DNA of 64,000 nt from Clytia hemisphaerica (Eukaryota > Cnidaria > Hydrozoa > Leptothecata > Clytiidae): NCBI GenBank assembly GCA_902728285.1, contig CACVBU010001154.1, forward strand, positions 1,369,538-1,433,537, read 5' to 3'. Below the pieces are notes generated by a model. It ran no database searches and was not told the DNA's origin. It was given only the letters and a program-made list of their open reading frames with translations. Each line of letters starts with the position of its first letter. Positions within the stretch are counted from its first letter, which is position 1. Of the stretch, positions 1 to 12,144 are shown piece by piece. The translations under genes and the position numbers were made by a program.

Positions 1-276
1 GTGGGTGACTCCATGAGTTTTCATCTAAATTTTCATAGCATAAATTAAGACTCCCTAGTGCCTTGATTAGCAAACATGAAAAAATAGAAGAAAAACTAAA
101 AATATCACACCTGGAAAATATGATAAAATTGTTTCATTAAGTTCAATTGCAGACACTCTTGAAAGCGCCAAATATTTTGTTATCCCATCACCGTGATATC
201 AATTGTTTTATTTTGTTCGATCAAAAAGTAACATCCAATCAAATGAAGGATAAGCTTTTGTTCAAGAACTAGTGAT
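1..276. other. AT-rich non-coding, nothing recognised
   Basis: No open frame of useful length and no recognisable repeat boundary. It borders the TIR element that starts at 277. Confidence 0.5.
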
Positions 277-1958
277 GGACACGATCAATAATATGAGACC
301 AATTTTGGCCTACTTGTGGACATTGATACCATGTGTTAAACTTTTATCAATTATTTGAACATAGTGAATATTGACAAATATCAGTGGATATGTTATCTGC
401 AAAAATTGATAAATCTTTAACACTGTTGAGGTCCTGTGTCACAACGATCAAATCAAGACAACTTATTAACACCTAAAGTGATGACAAAAAAATGATAAAA
501 AATTAACAAGGTCTTTTTTTTGGAAATGATAAAAAATAGTCTAAAACTTTAATTTGACCTTGAAAATGAAAATCCTTTGGACAGACCAAAAATATGATAA
601 TTTTTTATCAAATTTGACAGGTTTCAGGCTCAAAAACAATGAAATGATAATTTTTTAACAGATTGAAGTTCAAAACTTGGTAATTTTTATCATAAATTTG
701 TGGGAAACTGCCAAAATTTGGGTCATTTATTTTTAACTCTTTGTTTTGATACATATCTCTTTAAACTATACGCAGAACTACAATTTTGAACAAAAATAGA
801 TAAAAACTTAACCAAAACTAGTATGTACTTGTAAATATTACACTAATTAAGTAGTGTGTTAAAATATTATCAAAATTGACATAAATGGTTAAAAAATGAC
901 CAATTGTTTGCATATTAACAAAATCTTGAGTATCAATGGAGCGAAATCAGAAAAAGATAGAATTCAAATGATAAAATGTTAACAGACCATAGAAGATAAT
1001 ATTTTAAACAATATATATACTTTCTGTTATAGTTTTATTAGTCTTTGCCACTTAAAGATACTCAATTAAGACTTTCAAAATGCTCAAGAAGCTGATCTAC
1101 AACTAATTAAAAACACCCTAGAATAAATCAAACACTAATATTAACAAAAATATCGATAAAATATTTAAACAAAATACTAAACAGAACTAACGTGAAACAC
1201 TATAACAGGGTTTTCTCCAAATCTAGAGTACTTACGAATTACAAATTTTCATATTCTATTATCCTGAAACGTTGCATCTGCACATCTTTAACTTGTCAGA
1301 TTTAAAGATTGGTTATCTGAAAGTACATTTCTGCAATTTAGTTTCACTAATTTAAGTTTTGGAACCCTGATTTGAAACCTAAAAATTGCCCAAAATTGAC
1401 TTAAAACTTGATATCTTATATTTTTTCCTTGCTAAGATTAAGTTCAATTTTTGCCAAAATTGTTAAAAATTTATCATTTTTGTGTCCAAAATACATGCAA
1501 CAATTGTTATTTCTATCTGATAAATTCACTTTCTCATGAAATTGTCTAAAATCTAACTTGCTAGGTTCCAAGGGCAGCAAACCATTTTCGTAATTTTCTG
1601 AGTGTACCAGTGTTACAAATTTATCAATATTTTGTTAACGCTCTGATAAATTTTGTAAATATTTAATATATGGCTAAATTAAACATAGTAATAAATTATT
1701 TTTCATTTTGGGGGATTTCAGACTTTTTAGACTTTCATTGAATTGATAAAAAGTTAACAATGTTAACTTTTTATCATATCTTTGTCAAAAATGAAGTTTT
1801 TAGTTTTTCGAAAAAAAATATTTAAAGAACGTAGTAATATCTAACTTCTGTTAAATTTTCGACCCATGACAATTAAAATTCAGAAACTTATTAACAAAAC
1901 AAATTTTTGGACAATTTTATGATGTCCACAATGGTGTCTCATATTATTGATCGTGTCC
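277..1958. mobile_element. 1.7 kb non-autonomous TIR element with internal iterated motif
   Basis: The ends are inverted copies of GGACACGATCAATAATATGA (277 inward, and reverse-complemented up to 1958). The 4-base word TGAT flanks both sides (273-276 and 1959-1962), consistent with a target-site duplication. There is no transposase frame. The interior carries many copies of words like TGATAAAA and TTAACA in both orientations, often paired as TGATAAA-n-TTAACA. Such iterated short words could be protein-binding sites, but that is inference. The superfamily is not assigned. Confidence 0.7.
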
Positions 1959-1962
1959 TGAT

Positions 1963-2607
1963 AAGAAAAAATTAGTCTTATCTAATTTCCTATCTTGAAA
2001 TATGATGAACCTGAATGACTGAAATTGCAATTACTACATAAATTATTGTGGAAGTGAACGACGCTTGAAACAAATGTTTGGGAATTCAAAAAGACAACTT
2101 ATGGGAAGGATGTTGAGTTTTGTTTATATGACACTTTGTGATGGACTGATAAACTCTACTAGCTTCTAATAGTTTCCAATTCTAATGGTGGTAATCACAG
2201 AAACTCCAAAAAGCAGCAAATTTGAGAATATTAAACAGGTTACCTATCAGTACCTGTAAAATGGGTAATTCCAGAAAAATTTTGTTACCGTCAACTGCTC
2301 TAACTTTGGATGATTGGTCGAAACATGAGACTGTTGATATCTGGCCTGTATTTTCACTTACTGTTAAATCTCTTTGACAACAAATTTGTTTTGATAACTT
2401 CACCAAGTTTCTGGGATTAACAAATAATGACAAACGAGTGCGTAACTTGCTGTGCGAGTGACATCAAATGCTCCGTTGTTTTGCCATTAATTTGTTTTTC
2501 TTCGTTGCAGACACTCGCCTGTGTTCCAACTACATATTTTTTCATATTTCGATTTAAAAGCCTACTCGGTGCAAAAGAGAAATCGTGTATCTTAAATACG
2601 CTGTTCA
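1963..2607. other. non-coding interval
   Basis: Short open frames occur on both strands around 2182-2663, but none resembles a known protein and they overlap each other antisense. I see no gene here. Confidence 0.4.
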
Positions 2608-2985
2608 TTACCTTAAGGGAAGAAATTTTTGAGGAAGAAATTTTTGCGGAATTTAGAAATTAAATTCCGCGAAACACACCAAAATGGCTAAATCGCGAAA
2701 TTAAATTTCGCGAAATTCGATTTTTTTTATTTTTTTATTTTGTTGTTATTGACCAGGTGTTACCTGATGAAGAGATGGACGCAATTGATTTTTAAGAATA
2801 TAACGTGTATTTTTAATCAAATAAAAACAAATATAAACAGCTCCGTGATGCTTAAAAGTTAATCTAAGTTGATAACTTCTTCTCAATCGCGAAATTAAAT
2901 TCCGTGAAACTTTTGTATACGGTTCATTCGCGAAATTAAATTCTGCGAAAATTTCTTCTCGCGAAAATTTCTTCCCTTAAGGTAA
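2608..2985. mobile_element. MITE, TTCGCGAAAT-rich, TIR TTACCTTAAGGGAAGAAATT
   Basis: TTACCTTAAGGGAAGAAATTTT at 2608 (22 bases, first 20 shown in the call) is repeated inverted up to 2985. The body is filled with words such as CGCGAAATTAAATT. Related TTCGCG-rich stretches recur at about 36640-36965, 37425-37655, 38412-38803, 40730-41010 and 44950-45130. Confidence 0.7.
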
Positions 2986-3500
2986 CTCAAATCAAATGAC
3001 TTTGGAGGTTCGGTAAAATGGTGGCCGAATTGCAGTCTCATGTTTTGTCAGATAGTCCCAAGTTAGAACAGTTGACGGTACCCCCCGTCGGATGAGGTGC
3101 ATTTTTCAATTTTTTCTAGCCTTAATTAATTAATTAACAACGAGCGAGCGGACCGCCCGAAAAAAATTGAGCATTCGAATTACAGAGACATTTGAGTATT
3201 GGAAACTCGTTTAAGAGAGTTTCTTAGCTAAAAGAAAAAGACAAAATTCGCAAAAATTTGTAAAATATAATCCCCGCGAAAAAACGAGGAAGTGAGTTTG
3301 TGCTTGTGGAAACATATTTTTAGTAGCATTTCTATATTTTTTCCAAAAGTTCTACGAATTTCTGAGTTTTCTCGAAAATGCGGGACATCTAAGGTATGCG
3401 GGCGGAACTCGGGACAAAGAGCTTAAATGCGGGACTCTCCTGCTCAATGGTCAAATCATCACTTGTATCTTTTCTGTAGTGTTTAAAATGGTAAATAAAT

Positions 3501-3524
3501 ACTTACTTACTTACTTACTTACTT
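3501..3524 (+). repeat. (ACTT)6 microsatellite
   Basis: Six tandem copies of ACTT. Confidence 0.95.
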
Positions 3525-3777
3525 AAAAAAGAACCGCAGAGATGAGTTATCATGTGAAATAGAGGTAAACAAAATTTGATTTTTCCGACTCAAAATGAAA
3601 CACTTTTTCTCAAATATTTAGAGTCGGTCGAAGGACACTGTCAATTGGGCCTGGCAGCCTTGGCAACTATGGTGAGAGTCAAATGTAAAATATCAATCCA
3701 ACTTCAACTTGTTTGATTGAAAGATCGTACGTTACATGCATAGAAGAGAATAGACCTTTTTTCAAAGAGGCCACCCT

Positions 3778-5520
3778 GGGTCGTTGTAAAACATGGATTA
3801 GCTCCATGGAGTACTCCAATGGAGTACCTAATGGAGTACCCCCTAAAATACCTGTCAGAGCAATGAATATCACAAATTTGACAATCAACCTTTTCCACCA
3901 GCTGTAAACTTCCAATTTATAGCAATTAAAAGAATTTCCCAAGTATTTGTTTGTGAAAAAATGGCTACCATCATTTCTGGTAGTAAAGCTCATACAGCGC
4001 AAGCTCTCTGCTTAAAAATCTTTGTTGATTCTACAATTAACAGACCAGATTTAGCCTGCAGAATAGCTCTGATTATATCAAACACTTTATAATAATACAT
4101 ATAATATCAGTGTAATTGTATATAGTATTATGTGCTATATTATTTATGTAACACAAGTAGGACACTAGAGCTTTCTTAAGCAATATTTTTCTTTTGTCCT
4201 TTTGTCAACAGATTGATTTTTTTCAAGAAAATATTGCGACAATCATAGAATACATAGCTTATCAACCCATTTCCAAAAGGAATTTTTATCATACTCAATA
4301 TGATGCAGATAGTATGACTGGATATGAAATGGCAGTTGGGGACAGTCTGTGAGAGAGGTTACAGAGGGGTTTTAGAGCATTATATTATTCATTGTCATTT
4401 TAATGACAAAATACACTTCAATTAACAAAATAATATGACAATCACAATAAATGTAGTCCGCTAACTTATTTCATTGATATGAGAATTTCATACTCAATGT
4501 GATGCAGATGACGACCCTTGACATGGCCCGAGAATTCTTGGGCCAAAACTTTTAATGTAATTCGCGTAAAGCCCGAGTATATATGGCCCGAGCTGGCCCG
4601 AGAATTTGGGCCGTGTTCGGGCCACACGCGGGCCACGCACGGGCCACACTCGGGCCAATTTTTGAAAACATGATTTAAACAGGCGTGTAATTTCAGGACT
4701 GAATTTTTTTAACATTTTCTTTGAGAAAAACTTGGTTTCTCTTAATTATATTAAAAATATGAATGTTGTAAATTCATATAAATATTAAATGTCTTATTTG
4801 ATATGAAAACATAGTTATGGTAAATATACTTAGCTTAGGGTGGAAATATTTGCTAGTAAACTGGTCCTGGTTTTAAACTGAAGCCACATTCTTGCTACAG
4901 AGTGGTTTTAGAGCAAATACAAAATTATACAGGTCTTTATTTTCCTCTCGCGGAGATCTAAAATAATCTGGTCTGCAATATTTTTAGAGTACTCCATTCC
5001 AATAGGTACATACTCCATTGGAGTACTCCATCAGTCTGGGAAATCCTCTCAATTGCACGCTTATGTTCTGAGGGCGTAAGCGCGCAATTGTATGGTTATA
5101 ATTTCGCCCGCTCCCGCCCCGGTTGAAATTACTTAGGGATTTCAAGGGGTTCAGAATTCTCTAATTCGGGCAAAGGCATGGTTTAACGGGCAATTCATTT
5201 TTACGGAATCTTCTTCTACGATAAATTTTGAGTAAAACTGCCCTAGGCTTTTGAAATTCAACAGAGCTTTCGGAAGGAATTGAGTGTCAAAAATATAGGA
5301 AATTTTAAAGCGTGCAATTGCACGCTTACCGCAAAAGCCGTCACCTGTCAATCTTGCTTAACGCTTACCGCCCGTTTCAGAACAATTTCGATAAGCGTGT
5401 ATAAAAATTCTGCCATTTTGATAACCGTGCAATTGCGCGCTTACGGCGCGCTTTGATAAGTGTGGATTGAGAGGATTTCCCAGACTGTCCATGGAGCTAC
5501 TCCATGTTTTACAACGACCC
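3778..5520. mobile_element. 1.74 kb TIR element with 9-bp TSD
   Basis: TIRs begin GGGTCGTTGTAAAACATGGA, continue after one mismatch with TAGCTCCATGGA, and are inverted at 5520. The direct repeat GGCCACCCT (3769-3777 and 5521-5529) flanks the element exactly, so this is a clean insertion with a 9-base TSD. The interior is non-coding. It includes GGAGTACTCC words near each end and a GGCCCGAG / CGGGCCACA-rich patch at 4520-4660. A 9-base TSD is typical of Mutator-like elements, but no transposase is present to confirm this. Confidence 0.85.
5032..5487. mobile_element. 456-bp MITE nested in the 3778-5520 element
   Basis: The TIR CAGTCTGGGAAATCCTCTCA (22 bases perfect, extending AT) is inverted at 5487. 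TCCAT flanks both sides (5027-5031 and 5488-5492). The body has repeated GCGCAATTG / AATTGCACGCTTA words. Confidence 0.85.
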
Positions 5521-5527
5521 GGCCACC

Positions 5528-5660
5528 CTGTTGAATAATTATGTAGTCCAGCAGAAAAACAATGATAAAACCATGCATAATTATTACAATATGCATGATA
5601 CAGTAATTATGCATGGCTCTATCATTGTTTTTATGGCTGGACTACATAATTATTCAACAG
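5528..5660. mobile_element. 133-bp palindromic MITE
   Basis: CTGTTGAATAATTATGTAGT and its extension to TCCAGC are inverted at 5660, and the arms cover nearly the whole element. It abuts the 5521-5529 duplication. A diverged relative lies at 20138-20270. Confidence 0.8.
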
Positions 5661-5676
5661 GACGACGTCCTCTTTG

Positions 5677-6201
5677 CCAGACGGTGTCAATCGAACGAAT
5701 CGAACGCCGAATCAATTGAACGCAATTGAACACAATCGAATAATTGCGATTCGATTGTCGAACGCAATCGAATTGCAATCAAATATTACCCAGGATTTGC
5801 CGTTCGATTGCTTCGATTACGTTTGATTGTATTCGATTATGTTCAAGTATGTTCGATTGATTTAGATATTATTCGCTTTCGTAATATCGTATGATACTTA
5901 ATAAGCGCTCGGCCGCCCACGCTAAAAAGTTCTAACAGAGTGATCCAATTTAATTTAATCGCAATCAAACTCATCGAACATAATCGTAATCGAACCAATG
6001 AAACATAGTCAACTATTATTCGAAACAATCTAACCTTACTCGAACGCAATCGAACACAATCGAATATTACCCAGGAATCAGCGTTCGATTGTGATTCGAT
6101 TACGTTCGACAATCGAATCGCAATTATTCGATTGCGTTCGATTAGGTTCGATTGGTTCGATTGCAATTTTTGTTCAAAGTTGTTTGATTGACACCGTCTG
6201 G
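5677..6201. mobile_element. 525-bp TIR element rich in TTCGATTG words
   Basis: The TIR CCAGACGGTGTCAATC is inverted at 6201. TCTTTG flanks both sides (5671-5676 and 6202-6207). The interior consists of dozens of TTCGATTG / CAATCGAA words in both orientations. Apparent frames here are translations of the repeat. Confidence 0.8.
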
Positions 6202-6319
6202 TCTTTGAAAAAAGGTCTATAGAAGAGAGGAGCAAAGACCAAACCCATTGAACATTAATGCATGCCAACTTGCTTCCTTAAATATTATGCATACTTACTA
6301 CTTCTTGATTTAGTTTTGC

Positions 6320-6619
6320 TGGGCATATGGATCACAGTGCCAGTTCATTTTATTTGTTGATTGGTTTTCCCTTTGGTAGGTGATAACTACTATCCGTATA
6401 TCTAACACTCCTTCTACTCTTTTTCCTTTCCTATCTTTCTTCTGTATCTTTGCTTCTACTGACTGTTTGAGACTTAGTCTCTCATTTCTGACTAAGTTTT
6501 GATACCTGTCAATCATTTTTCGACCAATCAAATCATCGCACCGGGTCGGATTCGAACCACCACTAAAGAAAGACCTTCGGATTGGGAAGCCAACACGCTA
6601 TCCGTTGAGCCACACTCGC
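6320..6619 (-). mobile_element. tRNA-derived SINE
   Basis: On the minus strand an A-box-like TGGCTCAACGG (6613-6603) and a perfect B box GGTTCGAATCC (6558-6548) are spaced as in a tRNA gene. They are followed by an unrelated A-rich body toward about 6320. Anticodon and T stems have mismatches and there is no matching 3' acceptor strand, so it is not a functional tRNA gene. The 3' end is approximate. Confidence 0.6.
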
Positions 6620-6726
6620 ACAGCAGAAAACGAAATTTGAAAATACTTATAGAATGACAAAAAAGACGGGGGTAATGTTATTATAATATGGGTAAAAGTA
6701 CCCCTTTTTAACCTGACTGAAATTCG

Positions 6727-6806
6727 AGCCGTTACTAGCAACCCTGCGGGGCCCAAGGCGCCGAGTATGCACCCGGCACAGTGACAAGCCGTTACTAGCA
6801 ACCCTG
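6727..6806 (+). repeat. 20-bp direct repeat around a GC-rich insert
   Basis: AGCCGTTACTAGCAACCCTG occurs at 6727-6746 and 6787-6806, enclosing 40 bases of unusually GC-rich sequence. This could be an insertion with its TSD or a local duplication. Confidence 0.6.
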
Positions 6807-7295
6807 ACCCTACCTAACTGTTAATGACCCACTACCCCCTGAAAACGGAATTACGGATAGGAAAAAAAATCGTGTTAGATCTACGGATAGTCAATATCAC
6901 TTTCCTTTTCCCTTTAGCCTTTTATGATCGGGTCTAGCTGTTGTACAGTTCATCTATTACATACACCTTCTTTCAGGGAGAATGTAGCTGGGAGACCACA
7001 GATCTGTAGATTTGCGGCTTTTATCGAAAAGTGAAGCCTCGGTTTGGAAGGATTTCCTACCAAAGTCACGTGACTAAAATATGCAATTTCACCGGAGAAA
7101 ACCATAGCTGTCAAATTCAAGGTTCTAGACAAGGTCGGAAAATCCTGAAGAAAAGACTGCCGCAGCCAGTTAGCAGAAGTTGGAGGACGAACTGAGCCTC
7201 GAAGAAAAGACGCCCGCAGCCGTGCAGAAGATCAGTTGAAATAGACTGATTGGCTCGAAAATACAGCCCGAAGAAAAATCCTCTGTAGCCAAGAG

Positions 7296-8397
7296 GTCGA
7301 CGCGGCAAATTTTTTTTCCGTAGACGGGCGGAAATATCTTTAATGGTCGGAAATATCATAGCGCAATGGTCGGAAATATCATTTGACGGTCGGAAATATC
7401 TTTTGATGGTCGGAAATATCCCAAACTCTGAAAATTTGAAAATTTAATGGTCGGAAATATCATAGCGTAATGGTCGGAAATATCATTTGATGGTCGGAAA
7501 TATCTTTTGATGGTCGGAAATATCTTTTGATGGTCGGAAATATCATTTGATGGTCGGAAATATCTAAAAATATCTAAAATATCTAAAAATTTGAAAATTT
7601 GGTGTGGTGTGGCCAACTTGTTGTGTGTGCCAGACAAGAGTAGTTTTTTATTTTAAGTCTTTGGGACACTATCTGAGAACTGTTCTGTTTCTTAGTTCTT
7701 TACACAGTATTTTACACAAGACGTAGACAGCTTTTTAGGGAGAGAAAGTGGTATTGACCTTTTTATTCAAACACGACTCTTCTTTATTTCTTGTATTTTT
7801 TATATCCTTTCCTCCTCTAGCCCCCACTGCTCTCAAATCACCCTAAAGCTAGTCCTAACCCTACCCGGACACCCTCCCATTCTAGACCTTACCCGGGGGG
7901 GGCACTCGATCTGAAAACGACTATTCGGTGGAAAATTTGGCTTCCAAAATCGAACCTTTACAGTGCATCCAGCTGGCAGTGCATGCAGAGAAAATTTGGC
8001 CAAAAAATGACCCTTACAGTGGGGGCCAGAGGAGGAAAGGATATAAAAAAGACAAGAAAGAACGAAGAGTCGTGTTAGAATAAAAAGGTCAATACCACTT
8101 TCTCTCTCTAAAAAGCTTGTCTGGCACACACAACATGTTGGCCACACAACAAGTTGGCCACACAACACCACCTTTGCTACCATTTTTGTCTACATTTTTT
8201 TTGCTGATGAAGCATTTTTAAAAGCGCGGGTATTTCCGACCATTAAATTTTCAAATTTTTTTTGGATTTCCGCATTGATATTTCGACCATCAAATGATAT
8301 TTCCGACCATCAAATGATATTTCCGACCATTGCGCTATGATATTTCCGACCATTAAAGATATTTCCGCCCGTCTACGGAAAAAAAATTTGCGTCGAC
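7296..8397. mobile_element. 1.1 kb foldback element with internal minisatellite
   Basis: GTCGACGC then AAATTTTTTTTCCGTAGACG at 7296 onward is repeated inverted up to 8397. The match continues inward through TGGTCGGAAATATC units, the TTGGCCACA / GTGTGCCAGAC block and the AGAAAGTGGTATTGACC block, to a centre near 7850. The left arm holds about ten TGGTCGGAAATATC units spaced 18-25 bases apart, the right arm fewer. Long frames here are translations of the repeat. Confidence 0.8.
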
Positions 8398-8589
8398 GCG
8401 TCTCAAAGAGTGAAGAGTCTAGACTTACAGCCTGAAAACGCCACAAAAAATGGAAGAATTGATGCGAAAGCTTTTTCCTGAAAATTACAGCTACATATGT
8501 TATGTTATTTTGGGGGCGTCACTTTAAGTTAGGAAAGTCTTTGCCCATTGTGGATTTAGGTTAAATGACGAAGTTCTGTTTCCAGCCTA

Positions 8590-8802
<213 letters not shown>

Positions 8803-8879
8803 TCAGTAAGCTGAATACAGAAACTGTTTGAATTTGCACTTCAACATACATATGAAAATTACAGCTCAACCGGTGCTAT

Positions 8880-11800
8880 ACAATCAGAACAATTGGTGGT
8901 AAATGCTCCTGTTGCTGATCCCGCCGCCATGACCGCTGATAAATGTCATGATCAATATAACAAAGAGATCGAGAAACCTCATCCCACCCCTAAAGAACCA
9001 CCTAAAGAGCCACCTAAAGAAACATCTAAAGGACTTCAATATGTATGTAAATGGGGTTGTACAAGATCCTTTTCAAAATCTTCGGGAAGGTCAAATCATG
9101 AAAGAAAATGTCCGCTGAAATTTCAAGCTGAAGATCCTGCAGTGCAACAAGAAACTATCAACCAAAAAATGACGTCACTCAACAAAAATAAAGAATTGAC
9201 GTCAGAACCACTCGAATAAAAAGAGGAAGTTGCTGCAACGTCAACGTCGAAAGTTGTGACGTCGAAAGATGTTCATCAAAGTAAAACCAAAGAAAAATCA
9301 GTCTGGGGAGACCATACAACCGAAGATCTCATCCAGGTTTTGAATGCTTCGTATGAGGAGTGTGTCAAATGGAAACGAAACCTCTTCATGCTCCCTAGTG
9401 GAAAAATCGGAAAAGAATTCATTGATGAAATGACCAGATTGATACACGAGTGGGTGGTCAACGATTCTCCACTCAAAAAATCTTCGCTCAAGGCATTAAT
9501 GGTAATGCCATGTCTGCTTCTACAAAAAACTCATCGCAACTCAAAATCAAAGGAAAACTCCGATGCCCTTAAACGAAGGTTTCATTTATGGAAAAGCGGA
9601 GATGGCCCTGGTTCGAGAAGCACGATACATACAATCGCAATTAAAAGTCAACCCCGGTTCCCGTTCTTTCGAAGAAATGGCGAAACGTTTCCATGACCTG
9701 ATGTCGAAGGGAAAGGTTGCTCCTGCACTTCTTCTCCTGACAGAAATTGAATCCAGCGGCGTTCTAACTCTAACAAACGAAACGTTGTCTTCTCTACAAA
9801 CGAAACACCCTGAAGGAGAAGACCGCCATGAGGAGTACCTGCTGAGAGGACCCTTCAATAAAATTGAAGAATATGTTTTCGAAAAAATCGACGGCTCCTT
9901 AATCAAAAAACTTGCTTGCCAGTTAAAAGGTGCTGCGAGTCCATCAACTCTTGATGCGGATGGTTGGAGAAGGATTTTAACATCAGCCTCTTTCGGAGCT
10001 CACAGTATGAATCTGTGTGACGCCATCGCCAAACTGTCACGCAAGTTATGTTACAAGCCCCAACTTTGGCAGGATGGCTCCCTGGAACCATTGCTATCAA
10101 GTCGACTGATTCCTTTGGATAAAAACCCAGGTGTGAGACCCATTGCGATTGGAGAAGTGTTGAGACGGTTGGTTGGAAAGTCGGTTGTGGCAGCTTTAAA
10201 ACCAAACATCTGAAATTGTTGGAGATCTTCAGCTATGTGGTGGCCAGAAGTCCGGTTGTGAGGCGCAGTCCATGCTATGCGAACTTCTTCGAAGAAGAAA
10301 ATTGCGATGGAATTGTGGTGAGTGACACGCCTTTCAATCGAATAAATCGACGAGTCATGATTCAAACATTCAAATTGTTTGTCCTGAGATGCTACCTTCT
10401 CAGCAACACATATCGTCAAGCAAGGCTCTTTGTCGTGGTGGATATTGAAATCGTTCTCCAGAAGGTACAACCCAAGGGATCCTGTGGCCATCCTCTCTAC
10501 GCTTTAGCACTCGCCCTTGTTGGAAAAACATCGACAACACATCAACCAAGTCGCATATGCTGATAACCTAAGTGCTGCTGGTCAACTGAAGTTCTTCTAA
10601 GATGGTGGGTAAAACTTCAAAACGTTGGTCCACATCTTGGCTACTTTCCAAAAAGCTCGAAATCATGGCTAGTAGTAAAGCCAGACAAGTATGAGCTCGC
10701 AAAAGTCATATTTGAAGGTACGGGTATCAATATCACGAAAGAAGGAAAACGCCATTTGGGTGCAGCAGTTGGAACAAACGAATTTAAGATCGAATACGTC
10801 ACAGATTTCGTGAACGACTGGGTTCACAGCTCAAAACTACTTTCCGATGCGAAGCGTATCCTCAATCTGCGTATTGTGCATTCACCGCTGGTTTCGTGCA
10901 CAAATTCAACTTACCTCATTCGAACCATTCCCGACGTGAAAAACACTTCTTCAACCGGTAGAGATGTAATTCGACCACTTCATCCCTGCATTGTGCAACG
11001 GGCAGAACCGTACGACCATGAAGTCAATTGCTGTCTCTACCATGTTTGGGTGGATTAGGTACATTGACGTCACGGAGGTTGTAGAATCGGATTCCAGCAA
11101 TCCATCAAACACACGCAAGATCTTGTTCGAAAGATCATTAACCAGAACGTTGATATGGTTGCAGGTAACTCGAATGATATACCTGATTCACCACCTGATT
11201 CCAAGACTTCATTCAATGAACGAAAGCTGAACGAATTGAAAACGAGATCTTCTCCAATCGAATTGAAGGCCATCGACATCGCATGTTCACATGGTACATC
11301 CACGTGGTTATCATCGCTGCCAATAAAATCTGAAGAATTCTCCTTGACGAAAAGAGAATTTTTCGACGCAATTTTCTTACGCTATGGCTGGGATATGAAA
11401 AACCTACCAACCGATTGTGTTTGTGGATGCAAGTTCAACGTGAACCATGCCCTTCAATGTAAGGTGGGAGGATTTATCCATATGCGCCATAATGAGTTGG
11501 TCAATATAACGGCCAACTTATCATCCATCGTATGCAAAGATGTGGAGAAAAAGCCGGTTCTCCAGAAGAAATTCGATCGTGATCCTGAACTTTGAGCTGA
11601 CATAATGCTAAGAGGAACAGAAGGCATTTCTCGGCGTAAGGGTCTTTTCCCCTTTTGCCAGAAGTTACCAAAGCCAAAATCTTGCTAGCACTATGAAGCA
11701 GATGGAGAAAGAGAAGAAACGAAAATATGTGAAACGAGTCCTTGACCAGGAAAATGGAACTTTTACTCCTCTTGTCTTCTCTTCCAGTGGTGGAATAGAA

Positions 11801-12113
11801 AGAGACGAAGCGTTTTTATGGGAGATTAGCGAACTCCTCGCCGAGAAAAATAAATCTTTTTCTCAGAGCTTTTTTTTTATAAAAGAAAAATTTCTTTCAG
11901 TTTAGTAAATAAAGTGTGGTGTGTCTGCGGTCTCGGGTCCTTCGACGCTCTTCGCCTTCAGTAACCGCAGCATGCAGAACAAAAGTTTTCTTCAATTTCT
12001 GAGTCTATTTTTTTTCAGGTTATTTCTTTTAGGTTATTTATAGGAAGTGTGTTGTTTTCTTTTTAGATTTATTTCATTTTGAGTTATCTAAACTTTGTTT
12101 AGTTTAAAGAAAT

Positions 12114-12144
<31 letters not shown>
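8880..12144 (+). mobile_element. decayed non-LTR retrotransposon with poly(A) tail
   Basis: Pieces of one polyprotein can be followed on the plus strand for 3 kb. They run from an N-terminal zinc finger, through a reverse transcriptase, to a C-terminal Cys/His region and a FTPLVFSSSGG segment. The family is one I recall as abundant in cnidarian and sponge genomes. The end is marked by an A tract of about 25 bases (12120-12144). The architecture (N-terminal finger, RT, C-terminal Cys/His block) resembles site-specific elements with a restriction-like endonuclease, but clade assignment is inference. The 5' end is not defined, and no TSD was found. Confidence 0.8.
8893..11905 (+). pseudogene. 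retrotransposon polyprotein (RT), frameshifted
   Basis: A CKWGC-x12-HERKC zinc finger lies at about 9041-9110. The RT begins around 9930. GVRPIAIGEVLRRLVGKSV is at 10130-10188, then the frame shifts near 10200. NCDGIVVSDTPFNRINR (10300-10350) and SNTYRQARLFVV correspond to fingers and palm. The catalytic box at about 10552-10569 reads AYADN, with the second aspartate of the usual ADD motif replaced by asparagine, and is in another frame from its upstream piece. CVCGC-x5-HALQC-x4-FIHMRHNEL (11419-11500) is the C-terminal Cys/His block, and FTPLVFSSSGG lies near 11760. At least four frame changes and several stops show the copy is dead. Fragments 8893-9219, 9256-9696, 9563-10213, 10216-10563, 10756-11058, 11155-11595 and 11693-11905 are all parts of this one gene. 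Confidence 0.85.

Larger units (their letters stand above)
3741..6226. mobile_element. possible outermost element of a nested stack
   Basis: An imperfect inverted repeat joins AGAATAGACCTTTTTTCAAAGA near 3747-3768 and TCTTTGAAAAAAGGTCT at 6202-6218, with similar TAGAAGAGA words outside each. Everything between is a set of later insertions listed separately. The outer boundary and TSD are unclear. Confidence 0.4.

Noticed and set aside
3679-4002. 107-residue minus-strand frame
   Set aside because: It spans the left end of the 3778-5520 element, including its TSD and TIR, so it crosses an insertion boundary and cannot be an ancestral gene.
6541-6619. Functional tRNA gene
   Set aside because: The B box is perfect, but the acceptor and anticodon stems do not pair, and an A-rich SINE body follows.
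7356-7637. Frame with repeated FPTIK / ISDH units resembling a repeat protein
   Set aside because: It follows exactly the TGGTCGGAAATATC minisatellite in the foldback arm. There is no start context and no conserved domain.
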